Shown: in pieces, positions 10,434 through 21,249 of the stretch | Layout: every line of letters begins with the position of its first letter | Numbering within the stretch: position 1 is the stretch's first letter | Source: Phytophthora sp. 'mugwort' | Taxonomy: Eukaryota; Oomycota; Peronosporomycetes; Peronosporales; Peronosporaceae | Length of the DNA stretch: 64,000 bases | NCBI GenBank assembly: GCA_033558025.1 | Contig: JAUCEF010000013.1 | Location: 179,001 to 243,000 of the forward strand | Direction of reading: 5' to 3' | The notes under the pieces: model-generated | Databases searched by the model: none | What the model saw: only the letters and a program-made list of their open reading frames with translations | Told to the model about the DNA's origin: nothing | Program-made: the position numbers and the translations under genes

Positions 10434-10449
10434 TTTTTCCCGCCAAAAA
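10434..10449. promoter_or_regulatory. E2F-like site upstream of the helicase gene
   Basis: TTTTTCCCGCCAAAAA lies 46 bases before the helicase ATG. It contains the E2F/DP consensus TTTCCCGCC flanked by A/T runs. Family knowledge: E2F sites sit close to starts of S-phase and repair genes. Function here is inferred from sequence and position only. Confidence 0.45.
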
Positions 10450-10653
10450 CAAGGCAGACAATTATTTTTGGCGTCATGATTTTCACTTATATTTTGGTTT
10501 ACCATGATTAAAATCGGCGGAGTATTTTTTTTTTTCAGCTCCCTGCGACGTCTTGGATAATTGGTGCCGTGTACCACCACTGAAGAATGGATATTTCGGA
10601 TGTACTGGCGAGCGATGGCATTGCATTGCATAAAAAATAGATGCCGACGAACT
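10450..10653. other. Short intergenic spacer
   Basis: Two hundred bases between the transporter 3' end and the helicase promoter, both on the minus strand. No separate gene seen. Confidence 0.4.
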
Positions 10654-12198
10654 CTAGACGCGACCATCAGCGTGACCATCCACCTGCTTTCCGTAGCCAT
10701 TGTTGTACTCGTCCGGGTAGATCTTGAGCCACGCCTTATGCAGCGTCTCGTAGTGCTTGGGACGGGTGAGTTGCCACCCGTGCGGGTCTTCGGCCCAAAG
10801 AACGAAGATGGTGGTCACGGCACTAGCCACAACCGACATGAAGAGATTGTTGATACCGTAGCCGACAAAGAAACAAAAGAAGGCCACAAACACGTGCGGA
10901 TGTGAGAACATTGCCAGCCGCGCTGAGTCGGTGCTGTCGACAATCTGTACACCAATGTAGGCAGTCACGGCGCCGATGATAATGTTTCCCAGCCAAAACA
11001 CATTGCCCGTGAGGTCATCGTTCACGATGGCGCTCCACCCCTTGATGGCGAATAGCTTGAAGACGTGGCGACTGGCCGTCACGAAACTGTAGCCGTAGCA
11101 GCCCACGTACGAGTAGGCAAAGCGGTTGAAGAACTCGACCCAGCTCTCGATGCACGAAATGATGCAGGAAAGGCACGAGAGCAGACACGAGAGGCAACAG
11201 TTGCCACTACGGCCAGCCAGCCACGCCAGAATGTGCAGGATCCACACGACCGTCTCGAGAATAGCAACGATAAGCGAGCCAAAGCAAATGCTGCCGACGT
11301 TGAGCGTCACCGCGCGTAGCCATGCACCCATCGTGATGAACGGCGTGTTGGCAGCATTTTTCCACGCGGCGACAGTCCCGGCCGTCGTGACGCCGATGAC
11401 ATTGCGTAGCACGAACGTGACCCAGAAGTAGATGAGTAGCATACCGCACAACACGCCAATGATTGCGCCCGTCTTGTACTTGAGATCGCAGCTCTCAGTC
11501 GTGCACGTGTTCTCGAGCTTGATATAATCCTGATGGAACATGATACCGAGACTTCCGAGCACCCAAAGTACGCCCCAGGCGATCTGCACGCCGACCATGA
11601 CGAGCGCCACCAGTAGCGTCATGGGCAGCCGGAAGATGGCGTTGCCCGCCACCTTGAGATGTGCCGCGGCGAATTTGATGCGCTTGCGGATGCAACACAC
11701 GTAGAGAATTGTCAGCAGTGCGATGAGGCCGAAGACGACGGCCGGCCACCAATACCAGTCCGAACCGCTGTCGTAGGCTTTCTTGGTGAGGAAGATGGCG
11801 GCCGCGATGTTAAGCACAATGATGGTAACGAGGGCCACCCAGATGAGCACCTCGGTCAGCAGCACCATGACAGCGATCCAGACCACAGACATTCCTGCGG
11901 CCGCGAGCGCTGACAGCCCGACGATGCGCAGCATGAGTTTAACACCTGAGGACGCGGAGAGGCCCTCAACGTTGGTGGCACTGATGAAATCGTCGCCGTA
12001 TTTGGCTGCGAACACGACGGTGACGACCACGACCGCTAGGAAAGGGATGACGAAGAAAAAATCGTTGCATTCGCGCTTTACGGACAGGGTGCCACTTTCG
12101 ACCGGAGATGCAGACGGCTGCAGTACTGGCGGAGGCGACTCGGCTGGCCGAGAAGTCTGGTGACGGTATGGACTTGCGCCGAAAATTGGCGACGACAT
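10654..12198 (-). CDS. Choline transporter-like protein (CTL/SLC44 family)
   Basis: Multi-pass membrane protein of the CTL/SLC44 family (Pfam Choline_transpo), thought to move choline or related amines across plasma or organelle membranes. About 514 residues from the chosen ATG at 12198. A Pro/Ser-rich cytosolic N-terminus of about 60 residues precedes about ten hydrophobic segments. The family C-terminal half is evident: WVTFVLRNVIGVTTAG, TLNVGSICFGSLIVAILE, a Cys-rich loop (CCLSCLLSCLSC), NRFAYSYVGCYGYSF and AIKGWSAIVNDDLTGNVFWL. These loops hold the strongest family signature. A longer start at 12300 is open, but an initiator-like motif between the two ATGs favours the shorter form. No intron seen. 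Confidence 0.88.
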   Translation of the reverse strand: MSSPIFGASPYRHQTSRPAESPPPVLQPSASPVESGTLSVKRECNDFFFVIPFLAVVVVTVVFAAKYGDDFISATNVEGLSASSGVKLMLRIVGLSALAAAGMSVVWIAVMVLLTEVLIWVALVTIIVLNIAAAIFLTKKAYDSGSDWYWWPAVVFGLIALLTILYVCCIRKRIKFAAAHLKVAGNAIFRLPMTLLVALVMVGVQIAWGVLWVLGSLGIMFHQDYIKLENTCTTESCDLKYKTGAIIGVLCGMLLIYFWVTFVLRNVIGVTTAGTVAAWKNAANTPFITMGAWLRAVTLNVGSICFGSLIVAILETVVWILHILAWLAGRSGNCCLSCLLSCLSCIISCIESWVEFFNRFAYSYVGCYGYSFVTASRHVFKLFAIKGWSAIVNDDLTGNVFWLGNIIIGAVTAYIGVQIVDSTDSARLAMFSHPHVFVAFFCFFVGYGINNLFMSVVASAVTTIFVLWAEDPHGWQLTRPKHYETLHKAWLKIYPDEYNNGYGKQVDGHADGRV

Positions 12199-12210
12199 TG
12201 AATAGGTGCT

Positions 12211-12230
12211 GGCAAAACAAGAAGTGAACC
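12211..12230 (-). promoter_or_regulatory. Oomycete-type initiator before the CTL gene
   Basis: On the minus strand the motif reads GGTTCACTTCTTGTTTTGCC. It fits the oomycete initiator pattern (TCAYTY, a few variable bases, then a T run). It lies about 15-30 bases before the ATG at 12198, which is why that start is preferred over 12300. Confidence 0.45.
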
Positions 12231-12300
12231 CGAAAAACGAAGCTGCTCCTGAAACGGATTTTGTATCGGCGGTTGGACACAAAACGGGAGGGATGCGCAT

Positions 12301-15150
12301 CGATTTTTTTGTGTTTCCATTTCCATAGGACGGTAATCACCTTCATCTTCATAACGCAGTAAACCACTGGATACCGACTTCCTTGACTTGTAGTGGTCAA
12401 TCACGTACAGGGTACATGGTACCGCCACCAAAATCCATGGACAGCTGTACCGTACCACAACTACAAAGTACGATTTTGTGTGTTATTAGGCATACCTACA
12501 CTACATGTCATCGTCTCTACCTTGGTGATCAACAAAAATACATTACACTTTAAGGCTAGTAAGCAACCTACTTAGCTATTTGGGATTGATTTTGGTCATG
12601 TGGGCCCAAAACTTGGGTACGAAGTACCCAATTGGTGTCCAGAAAAGGTCCGTTTTCTTCTGTACCTTGTGTGGGGACGCCGCGCAGGGTCGTGGAATGA
12701 TGACCAGACAAGCTCGCCGACTCCACGGCCACAGCGCGTGGAATAGGTGTCGCTGCCGATTCTTCCTTTCATGTGGCAATGGGAGGCAGAAGCGCCGGCT
12801 AAATCGCGACTCCGTTGAATGGCGGCGACTTGAAGCGTGCATCAGCGGAGTGCTGCCCTGCTCTTTTCGCTCTCAACAACGCAATCGTCGCGTTGAAGCA
12901 AGACGTCGAGTGGGGAATGGGATCTGCGCCAAAATGCTACCCCCAGCTCATGCTCCCGCTGCTGTTAGACCCGCATAAGCGCCAAATTTGGTTGGAAAGC
13001 ATCGACGGTATCTCCAGCTATCGGTCCGCCGCCCTGGTATTGATCAGAATCGATCTATTTCGACTAAGCACTAGATTATACTTCGGTTGTTTGTCGCTGC
13101 ATCTATTTTTTTAAAACCCTTGCCATCGTGTGACTCCCTATCCGCTCGGTCCTGTGCGCAACGGTCAGCTTCCGTACGGGTCGATACGTCGATGCTCCTC
13201 TCGGGCGTCCTTCTCCGCGCGATATTGCAGATATCTCGCATGTGCGCGCTCCCCGGGTCACGGAAAGAGTCGCAGTAGCGTGGTATCAGGTTCGCTGAGC
13301 TGGTTACGGGGGATTGATCTTGGCTTGCGTTTTTGCTGTCTGAGGCTGGACGCAGGTTGGCGCTGAAGATTTGCGCTTTAGCTGTTAGTGTCATACAGTC
13401 TATATTATATAAAGATACATGCATTAATTTTACAATGCGCACCAGTTGCTCGTTTATTTCCAGGCGTTTGGAGAGTGTTGGCGGATCGCCCGCAAGTACT
13501 GGTGTCTGCTGCAATGACTGCCTCAGCAGACAGCTCGATGAAATCCAGCCTCGACCCCCGCCGCTCAGTAGCTCGATGTCGCCGCTGTTTACACTCAGCA
13601 GTGCCTCGGCGCTTCACTACAGTGCGACGACGCGGTGTTGTAGTGCTGCCCATCGTCGTGATAAGAGATGATGTTTGCCAGCACGGTGGCAACGTTAGTG
13701 TCGTCATCGAGCGACGCGACAAAAGTAGACGCCTCGATCTCTCAGTACCGGACCTTGGCGCGTAGCACCTCGGGGGAGGGGGGGGGCAGTTTGGGTTTAA
13801 TATGATACAGTATAGATTAGCTCAATCGTGAGATACTGCCAGGTGGTGTAGGTACAGTACCGGTAGGTTTACGAGTATTTTTTAAGCTCATGAACTTGTG
13901 TCGTAGACACTCCGCGTCGTGCACATGCCAATCCGCGTGGCGATTGCGGTTGAAGGTGCACGTCACCCCATTGCGCTACACCGAGATGAAGCATTTTCTG
14001 GGGACAAGGTCAAGCAGTTCTAGAGCAGTAGAGCCAAGCTCATGTCAAGACCACGGCGATATAGAGCAGCAATTCAAGCACAGTTACACACGATTATGTT
14101 GTGCTGGTGTGAAGCCTCTTCCACGGCCACTGTTACGGCGCGTGCTTGTCTTTGGTATGTGAATCGCGCACAGCCCGCTCGTTAAACCGCCTTTGACTAG
14201 CGATGCACCAGCATAGTGTACATACCTGTACCGAGGAGTCTCGAGTGAAATCGAATGTGAGCGCGGCGTCAACAGCATGACACAGTACTGTTGCCCAACG
14301 GGTAGCTACCGTGTCTCAAACGACGCGTGTACCGTGGAATGGTGCAACTGGCCTAAACCAGGCTGACGCTTTTTGCGGAGACGTATTATTCGTTTCCGCA
14401 GAATGGCATCAGGGCTGTGTGATGAAGTGTTCAATTTGTGTCACTCATATTCTTGAGATGTGCGAGTTTTGGTAAAGTCCCAATTACCACCAATTTTGCC
14501 ACATACCTTGGCGAAACGCGTACAACCGTTCTGTGTTAGCTCATCCGTGACCACCTGCCTCGTTTAGAAGTAGCTGGATGGACGAAATAACATATCGAAG
14601 TAATCGAGACCGATCATCAAGAGCTTGCACAGGCAATTCGAAGCGAGATCGACACGTCAAGCTTTAGATAAGTGCTCTGGTAATATCACCGGGTTCGAAG
14701 ATGGGTGGACAGGCGGTACTCGACGATACAAGATTCTTTTGCGGAGTATAAGCAACTGCGTTTAGAAATATACAGTGCAGTCGGACTTCTTAGTAACAGG
14801 CTTAAAATAAGTACCGCCAGTCACTAATTGAAAGGGATTCTTAAAGCGAAGAACTCGATTTTTCTTATCACTTGTCACTAATAGAGGGTAGCAGGTAGGA
14901 TGCTGCTCAGGTGAACTATTGTGTCTTACTGCCAAAATGCCCTCTACGTAGGAGGAGGGTCTTACGAAAGCCCTCCCAGCTGACTAGGGTGCCTATGTAC
15001 AAATTTACCCCTACCATCATCTGACACATAGGACATTCTTCCTGATCTGCTGGTGACTCTTTTGGTGGTCTGAATATTCGATGAATTGTGCCTATTCGGT
15101 CCTAAATGTCTTAAAGGTGGTCCTTAGTCCAAATCAGAGTGCATCCGTAG
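12301..15150. other. Long intergenic stretch without a supported gene
   Basis: Nearly 3 kb with only short scattered frames that shadow one another. A plus frame near 12815-13030 (ALNNAIVALKQDVEWGMG and on) has some coding character but no family I recognise; it may be old transposon debris. A G run sits at about 13776-13787. No tRNA or rRNA gene was seen. Confidence 0.4.
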
Positions 15151-15409
15151 GACTTGCTTCTCCAACAGGCATTGGACGGAAAAAGGCAAATGCACTTAAT
15201 TCAGCACCAGTGGCTCAACAAATCATACTTTAGAGATCTTCAGCGGTAGTTTTATCCGAAGTCTTAAACGGGGTCGTTCAGACCTCGGATTGAAAATAAT
15301 ACTTCGTCGAGCATCCAGCGGGGAGATCTAATCGAAGTCATATCCTATTTTTTCGGCCAATCAAACAGGTGTTCAGTGCCAAGAAGACCAAGCGCGTGAC
15401 GAAGCTCAA

Positions 15410-16769
15410 ATGGCGCGGATGCCAGTGTGGGGGGGGGCGGCGGCTTGTCCTGGCAAAGAAGACGACTCTAACGACGAATCCTTTCGTCTCTTCATCATGC
15501 CCACGGTGAGGGGAGAGCCAAAGCGCAAACACGGAGGTACCGTAACGGGAAGACGCCCTAGCAAAGACCGCGAGAGAGCAGAGTGGGGCTCCCGACTGAT
15601 AGCGGATTACTTCGGGGAGAGTCCGACGTACGAGGCGCGTACGTTTACAATTCGCCTATGGCATCTGCTCCATGCCAATTTGCTAACAGTGCTGTAGTTG
15701 TGAACAGAGGACTTTCGCCGACGATTTCGCATGCGACGGAGTCTGTTTGAGACGGTTGTCAACACGCTCGTCGAGGACGAGCATTGCAACTACTTCGTTC
15801 AACAACCTGATGCTACGGGACTTCTCGGTTTCCTTCCTGAGCAAAAGGCAACGTGTGCGCTACGCATGCTTATGGGCAAGTGCTGACCAGCTAGATGAAC
15901 TCATCCGCATCGGCGAATCCACCGCAATGGAGACGTTGAAAACATTCTGTTCAAGCGTCATTCGCTTGTTTGGGCCTGAGTACCTTCGAAAGCCAACTCA
16001 ACATGATTTAGAGTCGCTGTTAGCAGAAAATGCAGTACGAGGCTTCCCTGGAATGATTGGCAGTCTTGATTGCATGCACTGAACCTGAAATTTGCCCGAC
16101 TGTATGGCAGGAGCTTTCCGAGGCAAGGAAAAAGTATCAACTGTCATTTAAGAGGCTGTAGCTTCCCATTCGCTTTGGATCTGGTACGCGTTCTTTGGTA
16201 CGCCAGGCTCAAACAATGATCTGAATGTTCTCGAGCGTTCCCCCCTACTCGATGACTTGATGAATTATGTTGAGCCACGAGTTGCTTTCACCGTGAACGA
16301 CGCAATGTACGACCATTCGTATTACCTGATGGACGGAATTTATACAGCATGGGCAATTTTTCAGAAGAGCATCAGCGCACCACAAGGAAGAAATTATCAG
16401 CTATATGCGTCCGTGCACGAGGCAGTCCGAAAAGATGTGGAGAGAGCGTTCGGAGTACTGCAGCAGCGCTTTCGGATTCTTGCGCTACCTTGCAAACTCT
16501 GGAGTCCGGAAGCTATTGGTGATGTTATGCTAGCCTGCATAATTCTCCATAACATGATTATTAAGGATGAACTGGGCGACAGCACCTGCAACCACGACTA
16601 TTTGCTTGACGATGGGTGGGTGAGCCCGTCACCATCTCTTCCAAGTGACACATGCCCAGTTACCAATATTTCACAAGCGTTGAAAGCAGCGGAAGATGAT
16701 GATCTGCATTACGAGTTAAAGAATGATTTGATCGAGCATCTTTGGAACATATTTGGAGAAAGTGACTAG
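15410..16769 (+). pseudogene. Harbinger-type DDE transposase, broken
   Basis: Transposase of the PIF/Harbinger family (Plant_tran/DDE_Tnp_4 type). The first catalytic Asp lies in MIGSLDCMH near 16070, directly followed by TGA where the family has Trp. The second is in GTPGSNNDLNVLERSPL at about 16200-16235. The Glu is in DVERAFGVLQQRF near 16440, followed by ACIILHNMIIKDE. An N-terminal frame starts at 15410 and an Arg-rich middle part at 15747. At least one more stop and frame changes separate these blocks, so the enzyme is inactive. The three catalytic positions themselves are all still readable. Confidence 0.8.
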
Positions 16770-16847
16770 TATCGTCACAAACAGCACACGGAGCAACCGA
16801 CGTGATAGCATATGCAGCTGCACATATAGTAGAAGCGTAGATGGCTC

Positions 16848-17680
16848 TTAAACCCAAGCCGTGATTTCGATTTCAAGGTTGCTGTCAGTTCTGTTGTCAT
16901 TTTCTTTGTCGGTAGCGTCCACCGCTGCATCGGCTGCCTCTTGGGTAGGTGGTTGCCTGCTACTTGACGCACTTGCATTCCCCACATCCGCCCGAAGTTT
17001 TGCTAAAATCGCCTTGCGCTGCAGCGCAAAAAGCACCTTTGACTCCTCGCTATCCGGTGCCTGCATGGATATACTGTAGTGGAACTGCTGTTCCATCACG
17101 TCCGCCTTTTTCCTGACGCAGCCACGAAGCGTAGATGAACATCTTCCGAGAGTGCACTTTGCATTGCTGCGCAGCTGCTCTAGTGGATTTCGTAGTTTTC
17201 TGCCCGCCAGGACGGTCACTGGTTGCTCTTCTCCTGCCTTGCGCTTGTTGCCAGCATTGACCGTCGCCATCAGCTTCGATGTCCATTTTGGCTTGTCGCG
17301 AAGAACCTGCCACACCTTCACAAACTTGAAGGGCTGTTTGTGGTGCTCAGCATAGATTTGACTGCGGCATCAATGTACATAGTCTCGTTCCGGCCGGAGC
17401 GCTCCTCCGCTTCAGCTTCGCGTATAGACCCTCAAACTTCGTGACTTCAGGCTGCAGCTTCTTCCATCTGCTTGTAGTTGCGACTTCAGTGCGCTCCTCC
17501 GTTTCCTCCGAGCTTCTGTTCTCCAGCCAGTGACGATAAATCCTATTGAAATGTGCTTTCTTTTACCCGGTGCTTCGTATCGGATCTTCAGATGTCTCTC
17601 GTCACGACCGGCACAGCTGGACGCTATCATCGGTGCTCCACTCGCGGCCCTTCTCCATGCCCAATGCGATCTTCGGGCGT
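16848..17680 (-). pseudogene. SANT/NAM-associated partner protein of the Harbinger element
   Basis: Minus-strand companion gene. The open 3' part (16848-17321) begins KVWQVLRDKPKWTSK and continues with KRKAGEE, a Ser/Asp-rich tail and a helical stretch (VLFALQRKAILAKLRADVG), as in oomycete proteins annotated with a NAM-associated C-terminal domain. Upstream, in shifted frames to about 17650, come the trihelix-like phrases LCRSW, NRIYRHW, SRWKKLQPEVTKFEGLYAK and SGRNETMYIDAA. Family knowledge: Harbinger elements need a Myb/SANT-type partner for DNA binding and nuclear import. Frameshifts and a stop make this copy dead. Confidence 0.6.
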
Positions 17681-17875
17681 CGCTTGAAGTGTGAAGCCGT
17701 TTAAGACTTCGAGTCCCGAGTCTTATGTTAAGGCATCGAGACCAAAACTTAAGACTTTGTGAAGTTAAGACCGCCATTGAGACCTACGGCTGGGAGCATG
17801 AAACTCAACCGAGATCTTACCCGCGTTACTCTTAGGATAAAACTGCTCTTAAGACCTTCCGTTGGAGATGCTTTT

Positions 17876-18864
17876 ACCTTAAGCGCGCTTGCGAAGGACC
17901 TACCTCTTGAGGTCAGATCGGTCATAAGTCTGGAAAGTCACAATACTTCTAGTACGATTATATTCGTTATTTTAATCCTCACTCTTTTTAACGAGCGTCT
18001 TATACTATCATTAGCTTTATATGGGTAAAGAGCGATAACTCCCTGCTTTTAAATAGGTCCGATATCGATAACGCCGTCGACGACGAACGACGGCAGACAT
18101 GTATCACATTCGCTGCACGTGCTTAGAGAGCGCGTGTCAAAACCGCCCCATCTGGAAGCCGGTACAATTGGCTGGGGTTCGTGACGAATCTCCATCATCG
18201 TTGCCGGGATGTGATCCCGGCTGCTTGTAGTGCCGTAGTATCCAGTGCCGGACGTTACAATAAAGAAATGTACGCGCTGGTTCACACATGAATAATAAAT
18301 ACATGTGCATTCATGCCGACGTTGGAGCCCGCTTTATGTTGCCCAGCTTGCGCGGAGACCTCGTTGCGTGGGCCATGCTCGGGGACTCGAACACATACTG
18401 GCCGCAGGACTACCCCGCGTCCGCTTTGTACCTTTACAAATCGATAGTCCATCTTAGGAAATTGTTTTCATTCAGTGTTAGGGCGCGAGGCTTGCTCTAT
18501 TGACAGAGTGTTTTGCCGTAAGAAAGTAAATTTATGATAATACCTCTTCGTCTAACTTGATCGAAAGAAAATTGCTGAATGAGAAGTTTGAATACGGGCT
18601 TCGGCGACGTCTGGTCGGCGTGACCTGCGAACCAATCGATTCCCACAACAGGCCCGACGACCTCCGTGAAAACGAGTACCGTATTCAAAGTGTCTTTATT
18701 GGAGCTGTCGAGTCTGAAGCATCCGATCCATCAGGGTATCTCAGCAAACGTACACATTGTTAGCACCTCTATGTTTTGTTACCAAAGGTTGGAAATGTGA
18801 ATGTCTGCTAACCACTCTGTATTATGTGAATGAGGAGGGGGAGGAACAGACTGTCTATTTAACG
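17876..18864. other. Repeat flank, no gene supported
   Basis: About 1 kb between the Harbinger element and the LINE tail. A short plus frame at 18557-18763 has no recognisable content. Confidence 0.35.
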
Positions 18865-20706
18865 TTATTGCCTACAAGATGTCTCGAATTTCTTAAGCCA
18901 GGTTAGCAACGCTGGTGTCGGGAACCGATCCGGTGGTTGTACGTGGCCCACCATGGTATGTGGTGCTTCTTTGAGTTGTGTCTCGAAGAGACCAAGGCAC
19001 AACAGTAACCGAGTACCTTGTTCTGGTGTGATATCGTCGACGCTCCTTGTCGCGAGAGCTCGCATATGTATGAGGCCTGAAGTTTGGTATTCCCTGAGGC
19101 AAGTTTGCAGCGTGATCTCCTCGTGTTGGTGCACTACTCGGTTTCGTTGGATCCAAAGCACTGATATACAGATCGAACTTAGGACCCACCATATCCGCTG
19201 CCATTCTTCTTCGTACGCCTTAACATCGTCAGCAAAAGCTGTCTGTAGTCTACTACCACTGCGGCCGATATCTTCGGCGGTGTCCTGGACATGCAGTTTG
19301 TTGCATACTGCTGCATTTGCGAGGTACTCCACTTCTGGCCCGCCAAAAAAATGTTATTTAGTACTACCAGCAGTCTTGCGTACAAGAGCACTCCCAGAAT
19401 ATATGCGCCAAAATTTCCTTTTTGCCTGCGCAACTCTGGATCTTCTGACAGCTGGTGTCAAATTCACGCCCCGGGATAATTGCGCACGGCCAGTCTATAT
19501 TTGACCCATACCTGATACTCCGTGATGGCATTCTGATGAGCCCAGAGTTGTTTAGGGTTTGTTGCATCGCCCCATGTTGCAGTCGCTCTCTTTTCGCCCC
19601 GGCTTCGAGGTTATTCAGTATCCCGATTACTGAATAACCTCGAAGCCTGCGCGTGAAGGTGAGCTATTAGCATCAGACCGTTTATTTGCTGCTCCCGTCA
19701 TAGTGCGATATTGTTCTTGTTATCTCCCAAACATGTTAATTTCACTGAAACCGACCAATGGATCCTGTCCATATGTCCTGAGTCAGGACTATACTTGCAG
19801 TTCCTTATTCCTCTATTGGGAGTTTTCCAATGGCTTTCCCTGTCCCCCGACTGCCCATTCGTATCATGTTGTAACTCGGGCGGGGTGCGTAGTGGCACGT
19901 TCCTGGCGACTTGACATTGCTCGGCAATCTCTAAGGGTGGACACCCCAAGAGCACCGCTAAAGTCCACTTCGTCAGTTTTGGGACTGTGTGATGTTTTTA
20001 CAGCCCTGCTTGAGGGGCACCGTGATGGCGTATGATAACAGCCCTGTTCGCTCAATGTTCAGCTGTGCCAATGTGCAGACTTGAATGTTGTGATATTTAT
20101 TGCTGGTCAAGACGACGGCAGAGCTTTACCGTATCCAAGGATTGTCCGCCCACATAAATGTCGGCCAGAACTTGTGGACATCTTCTGGCCATACCTAGGA
20201 TGGCTTCGATACGGTTTGTGCAGCCGGATTTCTAATTGATCGGCGTTTCGCCAACTCACTGTTTGCTCGAGAAGTTGCGGCATACTCTGACGAATTCTTT
20301 CATTCAGCGCCTCGGTTTCTGCTGCGTTCGGTCGCAGCTACTCCCACATCAGCGTTCGAAGCTGTACTCCTGGCTTCTGTTGGGAGCTGCCGGTTGTCCG
20401 AAGTGATTCTAGTGGCGTGATGCCATGTTCTTTCTCTGTGTGGCTTCCTCGAAACGCCCATGATCTCCAGGCAGTGAAATAGCTATATTCCCTTTGCGTG
20501 AGCCACAATAGTGCGTGTTTTAGCCTCTGAGCCTTGACTGCGACTGCAATGGAAACGAGCCCCACGCCTCCGGCCGCTTTTGGCACGTGTAAAGGCCCCG
20601 GGTTGAGCTTGTGCCTGCTGCGGTCTATTGACGTTGAATGTCTCCATAGAATTGTTTCTGGAGGTTTCTTGATTCCTTCTCCGCCAAGGGCGTGTTGTGT
20701 GATTTA
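18865..20706 (-). mobile_element. LINE (non-LTR retrotransposon) 3' end, 5'-truncated
   Basis: Minus-strand remnant of the region after the reverse transcriptase of an oomycete LINE. At about 20706-20460 the phrase PGPLHVPKAAGGVGLVSI and RLKHALLWLTQ match the usual post-RT block (PKxxGGLGL). At about 19450-19365 a zf-RVT-like zinc motif appears (CQKIQSCAGKKEILAHIFWEC). At 19332-18865 an open frame with WQRIWWVLSSICISVLW and LWIQRNRVVHQ is typical of the C-terminal end. Frames break repeatedly. No catalytic YxDD or endonuclease is present, consistent with 5' truncation during target-primed reverse transcription. A perfect 47-bp foldback interrupts it at 19601. Confidence 0.65.
19601..19647. 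repeat. Perfect 20-bp inverted repeat, 7-base loop
   Basis: GGCTTCGAGGTTATTCAGTA at 19601-19620 is followed by TCCCGAT and then its exact reverse complement at 19628-19647. It lies within the LINE remnant. Confidence 0.9.
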
Positions 20707-21043
20707 CATACGCTTCATGGATGTGACAAACATACGTGCCTACGTTTCGTCAGTGTAACATAAAAAGAAGGCGCGGTATAAGTGATGCCAAAAATGTATT
20801 GTGGGTAATGAAAGTTTGAAATACCCTAAGAAATGCTTCTTGGAGCTCACCGGGGTATTGCTACCAGTACTGCAATACGTGTTTCTGTGCTTTGGCGAAT
20901 ATCCCGCCACGTCATTACGAAGTACTACGAAGTACTTCCCGTCTGTGAGCGGGCGTAAGCCACATAAGTTACTCCTATTAAATAGATTGATTTTCCTATA
21001 ATTAGGTTCTAAATTTAGGAAAATCGATCCGATTACGCGAGAC

Positions 21044-21113
21044 GGCATTGGAGCGTGGTATGGTGGTTGGCCAAGCATAATGGACAGCCGGGTTCGAGTC
21101 CCGCAGCGATGCC
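21044..21113 (+). repeat. tRNA-like (SINE-head-like) sequence
   Basis: A seven-base acceptor stem can pair (GGCATTG with CGATGCC). The B box GGTTCGAGTCCCG is nearly perfect, and an A-box-like TGGTATGGTGGTTGG precedes it. The anticodon arm cannot be folded properly and spacing after the T arm is off by two. It is therefore better read as a tRNA-derived repeat (SINE head) or pseudo-tRNA than as a functional tRNA. Confidence 0.5.
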
Positions 21114-21249
21114 ACAGAGTTTCCCCGTAAAGGGGGATTAAAACCGCCAAGTAATTCGTTTATATCTCGATTAAATTGTTTCCTTTTGTATTTTGGTAAC
21201 TATAATAAATAGTTTGCAGAATTTACAATAAAGACGACGATACAGCGAG

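Larger units (their letters stand above)
15155..17875. mobile_element. PIF/Harbinger-type transposon, two-gene, decayed
   Basis: Contains the two genes expected of a Harbinger element in opposite orientation: a DDE transposase (plus) and a SANT/Myb-like partner (minus). Candidate terminal and subterminal repeats are shared in inverted orientation. AGTTTTATCC is at about 15248-15257 and, reversed, near 17835. CGAAGTCTTAAACGG is at about 15257-15271 and, reversed, near 17698-17712. CTCCAAC is near 15160 and, reversed, near 17860. The repeats are imperfect and the right arm is longer, so exact ends and the target duplication are not settled. Confidence 0.55.

Noticed and set aside
10741..12163. 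Many open frames opposite the choline-transporter-like gene
   Set aside because: GC-rich codon use keeps antisense frames open; the hydrophobic segments and family signature belong only to the minus frame.
12815..13114. Plus frame with ALNNAIVALKQDVEWGMG as a gene
   Set aside because: Some coding feel, but no domain, no start context and no support from flanking frames; kept only as a note in the intergenic entry.
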